From Cytophagaceae bacterium (GTDB taxonomy: Bacteria > Bacteroidota > Bacteroidia > Cytophagales > Spirosomataceae): a DNA stretch of 55,076 nucleotides. The stretch lies in assembly GCA_027488335.1 (NCBI GenBank), contig JAIYBU010000147.1:1-55076 (forward strand), given 5' to 3'. A model generated the notes under the pieces. The model made no database searches and had not been told where the DNA came from. It saw only the letters and a list, made by a program, of their open reading frames with translations. Positions 34,213-43,477 of this stretch are shown here, one piece after another (position 1 is the first letter of the stretch; each line of letters begins with the position of its first letter). Both the position numbers and the translations under genes were made by a program.

Positions 34213-35271
34213 ATGGCAAAAAAAACATTGGCCGAAAAAATGGCCGAAAATAGCAAGTCGGTTGTAGAATCTCTCAAAACAAATACGATTGGGAGTTTTA
34301 GTTCAACCGAAACTATCAAAAAAAATATCATCGTTTTAGATGAACTAAAAAACCTTATTCCACCATTACTCGAAACCGAACTTTTAGCGTTAAAAGAAAA
34401 TCTTCAAAAGCACGGTTGTAAAGACCCACTCAAAGTTTGGCAAACAAACAATCAAAGCATAGGCGTAACCGAAAATCCTGAGGATGTTGTTTATGTATTG
34501 ATTGATGGGCATAACCGCTTTCAATTATGCACTGAATTACAGATTCCATTTAATATTCAAGTTGATAATTTCGAATCAATCATCGAAGTCCGCAATTTTA
34601 TGATTGACTTTCAGTTGAGCCGTCGCAATATTACGCCACAACAAGCGTCATATCTGCGGGGAATTCGCTATAATACTGAGAAAAAAATTGTTACTAATAA
34701 CCTCTATCAGAGTAAGGAAACTGAAGAGATTTATCCAAATGGGCAAAATGTCCATTTGGATAAATCTGTGGTTTCAGAAGAACAAAAAGCAGAGTTAAAA
34801 TCGGATGATTTAGCAACAATTTTACCAAATGGGCAAAATGTCCATTTGGACAATTCAAGTAAAAAAACAACCGCTCAAGAGCTTGGCGAATACTTCAATG
34901 TTGATGAAAAAACGATTCGCCGAGATGCTGATTTTGCTTATGGTCTTGATAAGCTCTCGCCAACCATGCGTAAAGAAATTTTAGCTGGCCGAATAAAAGT
35001 TGAGAAAACAAAAATTCAGAAAATTGGCAAGGCAAAAGAAGTAAGTGGTTCAATCAATTCGCCCGAGGAAATAGATGAAATCTATCAAAATATCATTACC
35101 ATCGAAAACAGGGCTGTTACTGCCAAAATGAGCCCTAAAAGTCAAAAGTTGATTGAAGAAAGATACCTAAAACTTACTGATTCGCTGAACCGAGCTTACG
35201 AGTCAAAATCTACGAAAGAAATTAATGCGTTGAAAGCTGCTTTCAATAAATTCTTAGAAGTAATCAGTTAA
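34213..35271 (+). CDS. parB: ParB-family partition protein with a duplicated linker motif
   Basis: The 352-residue protein has a ParB/Srx-like N-terminal domain (LIDGHNRFQLCTELQIPFNI, SRRNITPQQASYLRG) and a central HTH (LGEYFNVDEKTIRRDADFAY). The linker contains PNGQNVHLD twice, at about residues 174-182 and 204-212. The underlying 25-base DNA is identical in both copies and forms an inverted repeat. It should bind a parS centromere and load ParA. A terminator hairpin follows the stop. Confidence 0.9.
   Translation: MAKKTLAEKMAENSKSVVESLKTNTIGSFSSTETIKKNIIVLDELKNLIPPLLETELLALKENLQKHGCKDPLKVWQTNNQSIGVTENPEDVVYVLIDGHNRFQLCTELQIPFNIQVDNFESIIEVRNFMIDFQLSRRNITPQQASYLRGIRYNTEKKIVTNNLYQSKETEEIYPNGQNVHLDKSVVSEEQKAELKSDDLATILPNGQNVHLDNSSKKTTAQELGEYFNVDEKTIRRDADFAYGLDKLSPTMRKEILAGRIKVEKTKIQKIGKAKEVSGSINSPEEIDEIYQNIITIENRAVTAKMSPKSQKLIEERYLKLTDSLNRAYESKSTKEINALKAAFNKFLEVIS
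34735..34849 (+). repeat. Two identical inverted repeats inside parB, 90 bases apart
   Basis: CCAAATGG-N9-CCATTTGG occurs at 34735-34759 and 34825-34849, identical over all 25 bases. The spacing is exactly 30 codons, so both encode PNGQNVHL. The flanks diverge. They may be parS-like sites within the gene or a duplicated peptide motif. Confidence 0.7.
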
Positions 35272-35282
35272 ATATGCTATTG

Positions 35283-35322
35283 AAAACGCTCATTAGATAA
35301 ATGATTAACTTTTGAGCGTTTT
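35283..35322 (+). terminator. Terminator after parAB
   Basis: AAAACGCTCA (35283-35292) pairs perfectly with TGAGCGTTTT (35313-35322) across a 20-base loop, just after the parB stop. The loop is long, so strength is uncertain. Confidence 0.55.
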
Positions 35323-35364
35323 GAAAGAAATCATTGTTTGTGGTTATTTCGGTTTTTTAAATCT

Positions 35365-35569
35365 TTGATTGGTATTGGCCGTAACATACAGCGATTTGGG
35401 TAAAGTAGGAGGGTTGTTTTCAAGCAAAATGATTTCGATGAGTTGCAAAACTGATGACTACGCCTCGAATGGCATCAGAAAAGGCAATCTTGGTAGTACA
35501 AGTCACAAAACCTTTGTCGGTAAAAGTTTGTATGCTATACGTATCGCTAACGATAGCCTTAATATTTAT
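35365..35569 (-). pseudogene. Possible gene remnant beside the DUF4143 ATPase gene
   Basis: On the minus strand two frames give protein-like text that joins across one frameshift: IKAIVSDTYSIQTFTDKGFV...FATH, then IEIILLENNPPTLPKSLY and a stop. It begins just past the end of the neighbouring ATPase gene. I do not recognise the family. It may be the tail of a displaced gene. Confidence 0.3.
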
Positions 35570-36736
35570 CTATAATTTGGGTAAAAAATCTGTCAAAAAC
35601 TTGCTGAGCGACGTTACCGTAATATTTGCTTCTATCTTATACGTTTCATTGGTTTTGGCAATTATAAATCCTTCTTTGGCATTAGTATCTATCATTGTTA
35701 TTCTAAATCCTTTACTAATTTGTGGGGCTGAACTAAATTTAATTTCAATAGCTGCCTTCACTTGGTTATTATGTTCTAAAATCAAATCGCATTCGGCACC
35801 TTGTTGGGTTCGATAAAAATAGGGTTTAGCGTCAATCAATCTATTTTGCATTTCTTCGATGATTTGCTCAATCACAAAACCCTCCCACGATGCTCCCACT
35901 TGAGGGTCATCAAGTAGGTCTTTTTCTTGAATAATATCTTTGAAAGCGTGGAGAATGCCACTATCACGCAAATATATTTTGGGCGATTTTACCAAACGTT
36001 TAGGAATATTTACAAAGTAAGGTTGTAAGCGACGAACCAAAAAAGCCCCTTCCATTAAATCCAAATACCGATTGATGGTTGGATGCGTTAAGCCCATTGA
36101 GCGGCCAATACTTTCCGAATTCCATAAATTACCATGAACGCTCGCCAACATTCGCCAAAAACGTTCAATCGTTTGTGGTTCGGCACTTAGCCCCAACAAA
36201 GCTAAATCTTTTTCTATGTAGGTTCTGATAAAGTTTTTTCGCCAAATCATGCTTCCTCTCTCTGAACCAGCTAAATAAGCAAGTGGAAAACCGCCTCTGT
36301 GCCAAAGTTTGGTTTCATTTTCGATGCCCACTTCTTGAAGCGTAAAAGAAGGTAGTTCAATATAACCAATTCTTCCTGCCAACGAATCGGCACTTTTCTT
36401 GATGAGCGTAGGCGAAGCTGAACCTAAAATAATAAAGCGTCCAACACGTCGGTCGATATCAATAATTCCTCGCAACTCGGCCATTAATTGAGGCATTTGC
36501 TGAATTTCGTCTAAAATAATTAGCTTATCTTGATGGTTTTGCAAATACAGCAGTGGGTCAGATAATTTCTGACGGTCAGCCGCCGATTCTAAGTCGAGGT
36601 AATGAATAGGGTGATTTTTGGCTAAAGCCTTTGCCAACGTGGTTTTTCCAATTTGGCGAGGACCGATGATTCCCACCACAGGAAAAATTGTCAAATATTC
36701 GGCTAATAACGCTTCTATATTTCTTACTATTTCCAT
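35570..36736 (-). CDS. AAA ATPase with C-terminal DUF4143 domain
   Basis: The 388-residue protein has Walker A GPRQIGKTTLAKALAK near residues 21-36 and Walker B LIILDEIQQMP. A DUF4143 region with PYFVNIPKRLVKSPKIYLRDSG and a late nuclease-like patch EGFVIEQIIEEM...ECDLILEHNN..AIEIKFS complete it. The ATG at 36736 fits the family start; an ATG at 36760 adds nine residues. Such proteins are frequent on mobile DNA in Bacteroidota. The role is unsettled; the EIKFS patch suggests a PD-(D/E)xK-type fold. Confidence 0.9.
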   Translation of the reverse strand: MEIVRNIEALLAEYLTIFPVVGIIGPRQIGKTTLAKALAKNHPIHYLDLESAADRQKLSDPLLYLQNHQDKLIILDEIQQMPQLMAELRGIIDIDRRVGRFIILGSASPTLIKKSADSLAGRIGYIELPSFTLQEVGIENETKLWHRGGFPLAYLAGSERGSMIWRKNFIRTYIEKDLALLGLSAEPQTIERFWRMLASVHGNLWNSESIGRSMGLTHPTINRYLDLMEGAFLVRRLQPYFVNIPKRLVKSPKIYLRDSGILHAFKDIIQEKDLLDDPQVGASWEGFVIEQIIEEMQNRLIDAKPYFYRTQQGAECDLILEHNNQVKAAIEIKFSSAPQISKGFRITMIDTNAKEGFIIAKTNETYKIEANITVTSLSKFLTDFLPKL

Positions 36737-37394
36737 GAAATATGTAAATTTTATTTTCAATTTTCATGGTAAATTTAAATAAATAATTGATAAAATCAAT
36801 GTTTAAGAAAATAAAGTGTAGAATGAATATATTTGGATAGGTAAGAACTTATCTATATATTTTTCGTAATCAAAATCAGAAACTAGTTTAATTAAATACT
36901 CTTCGGTTTTCTTGAGAGGTGGTTCTCCATTAGTTCGAATAAACTCACCTGCTCCTGCTGGAAGATATGTATGAGTATTAACACCCTTCAATGATTTATC
37001 AATGAAAGGTTCTGTTTTTTTCAGAATCTTCCTCTGATAATTTAGCTCTTATACTCATGTCAGCCTCTGGAATGTTCCGAACAATGGAATTAATAATTTA
37101 ATGACACAATACGATGCGGCGGCTACGCCAATGTTTTGTAGTTTTACGTCAAATCCAGCTTTTATACCGTATTAACTGATTACTTCTTCTATCAATTTAG
37201 GTAAAATTACTATTGAATAACGCATCAGCGAACACTTAGAAGGCTTATGTTTTGCGAAAGATACCCTTTTTAAGAAACAATTTGAAAAGAAATAAATGGA
37301 GAGTTAACTCAGCTTACTGCCTCAAAAAGAAGTGTATTGGTGAGAGCAAAAAAAACAGATAATAATGAATTAAGTAATAAATACAAGTCAAATA
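36737..37394. other. Poorly coding interval with a probable decayed fragment
   Basis: No complete gene was found. On the minus strand about 36803-37040 reads FIDKSLKGVNTHTYLPAGAG and on to FDYEKYIDKFLPIQIYSFYT, with a frame break upstream. This looks like the end of a degraded gene of unknown family. The rest shows no recognised feature. Confidence 0.35.
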
Positions 37395-39395
37395 ATGAAA
37401 GTACTTTTATTATGTGTCGGACTATTAAATTCCGCAACAGATTCAACCAAAACCGAACTTTTAAACGAAGTTGTTATTACGGCCAATCGTTCGGCCAATC
37501 AAGAGTTTCAGACACCAAATAGTGTCAAAATTCTGAACAAAAAATACCTCAAAACTTATGCTCCACGCACCGCTCCTGAAGCCCTAATGGGTATAAATGG
37601 TGTTTTTGTGCAGAAAACAAATCACGGTGGTGGCTCGCCTTTTGTGCGTGGGCTTACAGGAAACCAAACTTTACTTTTAGTTGATGGTATTCGTCTCAGT
37701 AATAGCACTTTTCGTTATGGTCCAAATCAATATTTTACTACAATAGACCCATTTTCAATTGAAAAAATTGAGGTGCTGAAAGGTGGCGGTTCGGTACAGT
37801 ACGGCTCAGATGCACTGAGCGGAACGATTCAAGTTTTTACGGCAGAACCTGAATTTGATACTAAGTTAAAAATTAATATTTTAGGTCGAATCGCTACACA
37901 AGGCATGGAACAAACCGCTCGTGGCGAAATAAATTATGGCGGCGAAAAAATGGCAATTTCGGGCAGTTTCGGTTATCGAAACTTTGGTGATTTAGTAAGT
38001 GGAAAACTTACAGGTCGACAATCGCCGTCGGGTTATGACGAGCAAATGGGAAACCTAAAAGCTAAAGTAAAACTCGGCAAAGGAATACTGACGATGGCTC
38101 ACCAATATTTCAAAGCTAACAATGTGCCTGTTTATCATAAGGTAACACTCGAAAATTTTGCTATCAACGAATTTCAACTTCAAAGACGGAATCTATCTTA
38201 CGTGAAATTTAACCAAAAAAATAGGTCAAAAATATTTAACGAGGTTTCGGTGACAGGTTCATTACAAACCACTTACGAAGGTAGAAATAGCCAAAAAAAC
38301 GGCTCAATAAGGTTGATTCAAGAAACTGACAAAGTTTATACAAAAGGATTAACAACCAATATTTTCTCTGAATTTTCGAAAAAATGGACGGCCAATTCAG
38401 GCATAGAAATTTACCACGATTTGGTACGTAGTTCAAAAATCGATAGGCCTGCTTCTATTGCTTCCTCAGAAGCACCCAAGTCTTTGCGTGGTTTATACCC
38501 TGATAATTCTACTTTCTTGAATTATTCGCTTTATTCGTTGCACCAATTTACCCAGAACCATTGGCAGTTTTCGGCGGGTATGCGTTATAATGGATTTTCG
38601 ATTATTGTTCCTGATGAAACTATTGGTCAAACAAACCTGACGCCGCAAGCACTTGTACCAAATGTTTCAGTTTCTTATATAATTGGCTCAAAATCAAATA
38701 TTTATACTTCTTATAATGCAGGATTTCGCACGCCGAATGTCGATGATTTAGGCACACTTGGCATCGTAGATTTTAGATATGAATTGCCAACTAATAACTT
38801 AAAACCCGAAAAATCGAATAATTATGAATTAGGTTATAAATTCAGAACCAATCGTTTTTCGGTAGCTACTGCTCTCTATTACAGTAATTTACGAGATTTA
38901 ATTGCTCGTGTAAAGGTGCCAAATCAAGTCATTAATGGCTATAATGTTTATCAAAAAGAAAACATTGAACAAGCCAATATCAAAGGCATCGAAGCTGAGT
39001 TTGAGGGGATTTTAACTAAAGAATTGAAAACGTACGGCGGTGTTTCATACACGTATGGTCAAAATATTACCAAAAACGAACCCATGCGACGAATTCCGCC
39101 ACTCAATGGGCGTTTTGGTGTAGAATATCGTAAAAGTAATTTCTTTGTTCGTCCCGAATTGCTTTTTGCATCCAAACAAGACCGCCTCGCACAAGGTGAT
39201 AAAGATGATAATCGCATTGGTAAAAACGGTACTGCCGCTTGGCAGATTGTGAATCTATATAGTGGTTATGAATATAAATGGCTGAATATCAGTGTTTCTG
39301 CTCAAAATCTTACAAATAAAGATTACCGCACGCATGGTTCTGGAATCAATGGTGTTGGCCGTAGCTTATGGATTACTTTAAATGTTGTAATTTGA
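37395..39395 (+). CDS. TonB-dependent outer-membrane receptor (BtuB/heme-siderophore type)
   Basis: The 666-residue receptor has a short leader and a TonB box LNEVVITANR at about 23-32. The plug has GINGVFVQKTNHGGGSPFVR and IEKIEVLKGGGSVQYGSDAL, and the 22-strand barrel ends SLWITLNVVI. It lacks the carboxypeptidase-like and STN domains of the SusC at 7106, so it belongs to the small-ligand class (metal chelates, heme, cobalamin). It is followed after 83 bases by a phosphoesterase fusion and lies near the nickel-dependent hydrogenase. A metal-chelate role is conceivable but not shown. Confidence 0.92.
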   Translation: MKVLLLCVGLLNSATDSTKTELLNEVVITANRSANQEFQTPNSVKILNKKYLKTYAPRTAPEALMGINGVFVQKTNHGGGSPFVRGLTGNQTLLLVDGIRLSNSTFRYGPNQYFTTIDPFSIEKIEVLKGGGSVQYGSDALSGTIQVFTAEPEFDTKLKINILGRIATQGMEQTARGEINYGGEKMAISGSFGYRNFGDLVSGKLTGRQSPSGYDEQMGNLKAKVKLGKGILTMAHQYFKANNVPVYHKVTLENFAINEFQLQRRNLSYVKFNQKNRSKIFNEVSVTGSLQTTYEGRNSQKNGSIRLIQETDKVYTKGLTTNIFSEFSKKWTANSGIEIYHDLVRSSKIDRPASIASSEAPKSLRGLYPDNSTFLNYSLYSLHQFTQNHWQFSAGMRYNGFSIIVPDETIGQTNLTPQALVPNVSVSYIIGSKSNIYTSYNAGFRTPNVDDLGTLGIVDFRYELPTNNLKPEKSNNYELGYKFRTNRFSVATALYYSNLRDLIARVKVPNQVINGYNVYQKENIEQANIKGIEAEFEGILTKELKTYGGVSYTYGQNITKNEPMRRIPPLNGRFGVEYRKSNFFVRPELLFASKQDRLAQGDKDDNRIGKNGTAAWQIVNLYSGYEYKWLNISVSAQNLTNKDYRTHGSGINGVGRSLWITLNVVI

Positions 39396-39478
39396 AAATT
39401 ACTCGTCGAAAGTTGAAACTTCGTCCCTTTTTAATTCAAATTTTTAATTTGTTAACTCAATCAGTTACTCCTTAAATC

Positions 39479-42223
39479 ATGAAAAAAATCTTATTGTTGT
39501 TGATAGTACCTTTCACAATTCAAGCCCAAGCAGTCATAGAAGCTCCAGCGGGAAATGCTCCTGCTAAAATAGATAAATCGGGCAAAACTATTATTCCAAA
39601 TGGGCGTATTATTACGCCACGAGGTGTACAGATTTCAACCGCTCCACATCCTTATGGTTTAGTTTTAAGTCCCGATGGAAACACCGCTATTACAGCCAAT
39701 TCGGGTATTCGTCCATTTTCGATTTCAATCATTAAAAATATACTTTCTACCAACCCCGAAACGATTCAAGTTCCTGAAGGTGCGAAAAACAATGAAGGTA
39801 TTTTGGAGGCTTGTTTCATGGGTTTGGCTATCAGCCCCGATAATCAAACAGTTTATGTTTCGGGTGGAGCATCAAACAAAATTTTCAAATATGATGTTGC
39901 TACTGGTAAACCCAAAGGCACCATCAATTGTGCATTAAAATCTACTAAGCAAGACTTTACGCACGGATATTTGGGAGATATGGTAATGACCAAAGATGGA
40001 AAAACGATTTATGTCGTTGACCAAATTGGCTTCCGAATGGTGGTAATTGATGTAATTACCGAAAAAATCATTCAGAATATTCCAACGGGTCGTTATCCTT
40101 TCGGAATCACGCTCACGCCCGATGAAAAGAACATTGCAGTAGCCAATGTGGGTGTTTTTGAATACAAAAGATTCACGGATTTAGACCCTAAAAATATCAA
40201 AGGAACTGCCCATAAATTTCCTTCAACAAAATACGGCTCGAAAGAAATGCTTGAAGGCGATGCCGCTAATGGAATACCTGCTCTCGGCGACCCAAATGCT
40301 CCCGAATCCTTCTCTGTTTGGATATATCCTACACAATCATCTCAACCAACCGCCAAAATCAAAACTGGTTTTTTGGTCGGTCAAATGATTGAAGATTTTC
40401 CTGCGGTGGGTGGCAGCAGCCCAAACTCGGTAGTGGCTACCAACGACTACGTTTTTGTGAGTAATGGCAATAATGATTGTATTTCGGTGATTGATATTAA
40501 GGCAGGAAAAGTTTTGAAGAATATTCCACTTTCGATTGATAAACGTCTTGGAAATTTACGTGGAATTATTCCTTTTGGCATTACGCTTTCGCCTGACCAA
40601 AAACGCCTTTTTGTGGCCGAATCGGGTATCAATGCGGTGGCGGTAATTGATGTGGCAAGCCTCGAAGTTATCGGACATATTCCAACGGGTTGGTTTCCTT
40701 CAAAACTAAAAGTGAGTAATGATGGCAAAAAACTTATTGTTGCCAATGCAAAAGGCTACGGAAGTGGACCAAATGCAGGTAAAAACTTCAAAATGGGGGC
40801 TGAAGGAAGTTATATTGGCGGTTTGATGAAAGGTTTGGTTTCGGTGATTGATATTCCAACTGATGAGCAATTAAAAGCTGAAACACGGGTAGTTATAGAA
40901 AATAATTTCAAATTTACCGACCAAAGAAAAAGTAAAAATCCGATTCCTGCAACCAACAAAAAACCATCAGACGAAATTAAATATATTGTGTTTATTGCCA
41001 AAGAAAACCGTACGTATGATGAAGTTTTTGGCCAAAACAAAAATGGTGATGGAGATTCTACATTGGCACGTTTTGGCAATGGCGTAAAGGTCATCAATCG
41101 GAAAGGAACAAAAACAATTCCTGATGCACGAGTAATGCCCAATCATGCCGCTTTGGCGAAACGTTTTGCGATGAGTGATAATTTTTTCTGTGATTCTGAT
41201 GTTTCGGCCGATGGACACCGTTGGCTTGTTAATACTTATCCAAATGAGTGGTGCGAAACCGAAACGGCTGCTTCGTATGGGGGAAAGCTTTCGCAGCGTG
41301 ATACGTCAAATGCTCCTGGAAATTTGGCAATATATGGTTCCGCAGGCTCGATTTACCCCGAAGATTATAACGAAGGGGGCAGTATGTGGGAACATCTTGA
41401 ACGCAATAAAATCGACTTCTATAACTTTGGGTTTGGTGTAGAAATGGCTGGTGCTTTTAGTGATAGTACGATGAAATATATTGGCGAACTCTATACGGTC
41501 AATTATCCGCTTCCTGCTCCGCTCATTGATAAATCATCAAAAACTTTTCCTACCTATAATATGGCTATTCCTGACCAGTTTAGGGCCGATTTGTTTATGA
41601 AGGAGTTTAACGAACGTTGGTCAAAAGGAAATTTGCCTTCGGTTATCACGCTCATGTTACCAAATGACCACGGTACAGGCGAACGTCCGCACGCTGGGTT
41701 TCCGTTTCAAGCAAGTTATATGGCCGATAATGATTTAGCAGTTGGCCGCACGATTGAGTTTTTATCAAAGACGCCTTACTGGAAAAACATGGCGATTTTC
41801 ATTACCGAAGATGACCCACAAGGTGGTGTTGACCATGTGGATGCTCACAGAAGCTTAATGATGGTGGTTTCTCCTTACACCAAAAAGGACTATGTAAGTA
41901 AAGTACATTATAGTTTTGGTAGTATTTTCAAGACTTTTTGGCATATTTTAGGCATTCCTTATTTGAATCAGTACGATGCTGGGGCAACTGATATGGCTGA
42001 TATTTTTACGGATAAACCAGATTTTTCACCATACAACGCCGTGCAATCTGACCTTCGAATTTTTGACCCAGCTAAAGCCTTGACGCCATTTGATGAAAAG
42101 TTTGATTGGAAGTTTTTTGTAAGTTCGGAAGAACTTGACCGTACTGAAACCATGCAAAAACGCCGTGATGATGACGATAAAGTTGAGAAATTGAAGGGAA
42201 AATCGAAGAAAAACAAAAAATGA
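39479..42223 (+). CDS. Secreted YncE-like beta-propeller fused to an alkaline-phosphatase-superfamily phosphoesterase
   Basis: The 914-residue protein has a signal peptide ending IQAQA. YncE-type propeller repeats occupy about 50-480 (PYGLVLSPDGNTAITANSG; PFGITLTPDEKNIAVANVGV; PFGITLSPDQKRLFVAESGI). A phosphoesterase domain starts near 500 (IKYIVFIAKENRTYDEVFGQ), with metal-site text SDNFFCDSDVSADGHRW and ITEDDPQGGVDHVDAHRS. The C-terminus is a lysine-rich tail. The fusion is known in Bacteroidota, with unclear substrate. Pairing with the TonB receptor suggests release of phosphate or a metal from an organic complex. Confidence 0.88.
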   Translation: MKKILLLLIVPFTIQAQAVIEAPAGNAPAKIDKSGKTIIPNGRIITPRGVQISTAPHPYGLVLSPDGNTAITANSGIRPFSISIIKNILSTNPETIQVPEGAKNNEGILEACFMGLAISPDNQTVYVSGGASNKIFKYDVATGKPKGTINCALKSTKQDFTHGYLGDMVMTKDGKTIYVVDQIGFRMVVIDVITEKIIQNIPTGRYPFGITLTPDEKNIAVANVGVFEYKRFTDLDPKNIKGTAHKFPSTKYGSKEMLEGDAANGIPALGDPNAPESFSVWIYPTQSSQPTAKIKTGFLVGQMIEDFPAVGGSSPNSVVATNDYVFVSNGNNDCISVIDIKAGKVLKNIPLSIDKRLGNLRGIIPFGITLSPDQKRLFVAESGINAVAVIDVASLEVIGHIPTGWFPSKLKVSNDGKKLIVANAKGYGSGPNAGKNFKMGAEGSYIGGLMKGLVSVIDIPTDEQLKAETRVVIENNFKFTDQRKSKNPIPATNKKPSDEIKYIVFIAKENRTYDEVFGQNKNGDGDSTLARFGNGVKVINRKGTKTIPDARVMPNHAALAKRFAMSDNFFCDSDVSADGHRWLVNTYPNEWCETETAASYGGKLSQRDTSNAPGNLAIYGSAGSIYPEDYNEGGSMWEHLERNKIDFYNFGFGVEMAGAFSDSTMKYIGELYTVNYPLPAPLIDKSSKTFPTYNMAIPDQFRADLFMKEFNERWSKGNLPSVITLMLPNDHGTGERPHAGFPFQASYMADNDLAVGRTIEFLSKTPYWKNMAIFITEDDPQGGVDHVDAHRSLMMVVSPYTKKDYVSKVHYSFGSIFKTFWHILGIPYLNQYDAGATDMADIFTDKPDFSPYNAVQSDLRIFDPAKALTPFDEKFDWKFFVSSEELDRTETMQKRRDDDDKVEKLKGKSKKNKK

Positions 42224-42240
42224 TATACAATAGATTAACA

Positions 42241-42275
42241 ATTAAATGGCTTCTCTAAATAAGAAGCCATTTAAT
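42241..42275. terminator. Strong terminator after the phosphoesterase gene
   Basis: ATTAAATGGCTTCT (42241-42254) and AGAAGCCATTTAAT (42262-42275) form a perfect 14-base stem with a 7-base loop, 17 bases after the stop codon. Confidence 0.85.
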
Positions 42276-42382
42276 TGTTATTAAGTTTTTTCAGGCAATT
42301 AGAAACTATATAACAAACCAAACTGCATTCACCAACGTGATAAAATAAATATCAAAACGATTCTGAGTCGCAGATTTCTGAT

Positions 42383-42598
42383 TTGAAAAATTATGCTCAA
42401 TTTGTAATAAATTTATCAACCTTTAAGGCGAGAAAAAAAGTATTTAATGCGGTTAGGTTTTATCATTTAGCAGGGGTAGCATATGATTCGATATTTTTCT
42501 TAGAATCGCACAACAATTTAAAAAATGTTGCTAAAAGAGAATCAAAAGAAGCCCTTTACCAAAATTATTTAGCTAATCAATTACTGAACAACTTGTAG
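42383..42598 (+). CDS. Short open frame of uncertain status (possible remnant)
   Basis: A 71-residue frame between the terminator and the end of the hydrogenase operon reads FYHLAGVAYDSIFFLESHNN ... ESKEALYQNYLANQLL, which is protein-like in composition. I see no homologue, clear promoter or neighbour link. It may be a small gene or the tail of a lost one. Confidence 0.25.
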   Translation: MKNYAQFVINLSTFKARKKVFNAVRFYHLAGVAYDSIFFLESHNNLKNVAKRESKEALYQNYLANQLLNNL

Positions 42599-42685
42599 AA
42601 GTAATGAGTCATATTAGGAAACCTGTAAATGCGGCATGAATAAAAACAATCAGGCTATCTTTGTAGCATAGGTTGATTTACTAAT

Positions 42686-43237
42686 TTACCTTTTTCTCCG
42701 TTCAATGGCATCACGTACCCGTGCAGCACTCTCATAGTCTTCTTTTTTTAGAATTTTATCCAATAATTCCTCTAATTCTTCGAGTGTATATTCGGCGTAC
42801 GAACCTTTTTTCTCAATACCTTTTTCATCTATTTCATAACCTGCATTTTCCAAAACAGACTCACTTACATAAATAGGGGAAGAAAAGCGAATAGCCAGAG
42901 CAATAGCGTCTGATGAGCGTGCATCTATCTCAAGAACTGATTTGTCTGACTTTTGAAGGGTTATTATTGCATGGAAAATATCGTTTTCGAGTCGATGAAT
43001 AAAAACATCTTTGAGTGTTACACCGAGTTCGGAAATAACATTTTTAAATAAATCGTGGGTAAGTGGACGAGCGGGTTGTAGGCGTTCTAAATGAATAGCG
43101 ATGGCTTGTGCTTCCTGATTTCCTATGATAATCGGGATACGTTTCTTAGACTTTGATTCTTCTAAAATTAATACGTAGTAGTCTTTTTTTGACTCACTTT
43201 CGGCTAATGCTATTATCGAAACTTCCTGTTTATTCAT
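42686..43237 (-). CDS. Bifunctional nuclease (BFN/DUF151) family protein with C-terminal UVR motif
   Basis: This protein of 183 residues starts at the ATG at 43237 (MNKQEVSIIALAESESKK). That start overlaps the preceding stop by 8 bases (ATGAATAA) and fits the family better than the longer frame from 43297. The BFN core shows IPIIIGNQEAQAIAIHLERL, PARPLTHDLFKNVISELGV and IDARSSDAIALAIRFSSPIY. The C-terminus has a UvrB/UvrC-like motif (LDKILKKEDYESAARVRDAI). It is the last gene of the hyp operon, an unusual place for this family; any role in hydrogenase biology is inference. Confidence 0.9.
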   Translation of the reverse strand: MNKQEVSIIALAESESKKDYYVLILEESKSKKRIPIIIGNQEAQAIAIHLERLQPARPLTHDLFKNVISELGVTLKDVFIHRLENDIFHAIITLQKSDKSVLEIDARSSDAIALAIRFSSPIYVSESVLENAGYEIDEKGIEKKGSYAEYTLEELEELLDKILKKEDYESAARVRDAIERRKR

Positions 43238-43475
43238 TGTGTAGTGGTATTTCAAGGTTTTTTTTAATAAACTCACACATTTTTCCAATGTCTTCAAAGG
43301 GGGAAATTACCCAGCCTTCAGACGAAAGTCGATATAAATCTGTTTTTTCGACTTCTACCGAAAAGCCTCTTTCTAATTCAAAAAGATTTTTATCACGTTT
43401 CAATATTTTAATATCCATTTGTGTGAGTGCATATTCCACAAAATCAGATTCGTTATAGTTTACTTGTTTTTCCAT
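43230..43475 (-). CDS. Small unknown protein in the hyp operon
   Basis: This 81-residue acidic protein (NESDFVEYALTQMDIKILKR ... RLSSEGWVISPFEDIGKMCE) is translationally coupled to the BFN gene by an 8-base overlap and starts 2 bases after the nickel permease stop. It has no signal peptide or membrane segment. I do not recognise it. Tight packing implies co-expression with nickel uptake and maturation genes. Confidence 0.7.
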   Translation of the reverse strand: MEKQVNYNESDFVEYALTQMDIKILKRDKNLFELERGFSVEVEKTDLYRLSSEGWVISPFEDIGKMCEFIKKNLEIPLHNE

Positions 43476-43477
43476 AT

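Noticed and set aside
35369..35816. Plus-strand frames overlapping the DUF4143 gene end
   Set aside because: They are antisense to the ATPase or to the minus-strand remnant; no motif or neighbour support.
42241..42275. Inverted repeat as an insertion-sequence end
   Set aside because: It is a single compact hairpin just after a stop codon with no transposase or target duplication; a terminator explains it.
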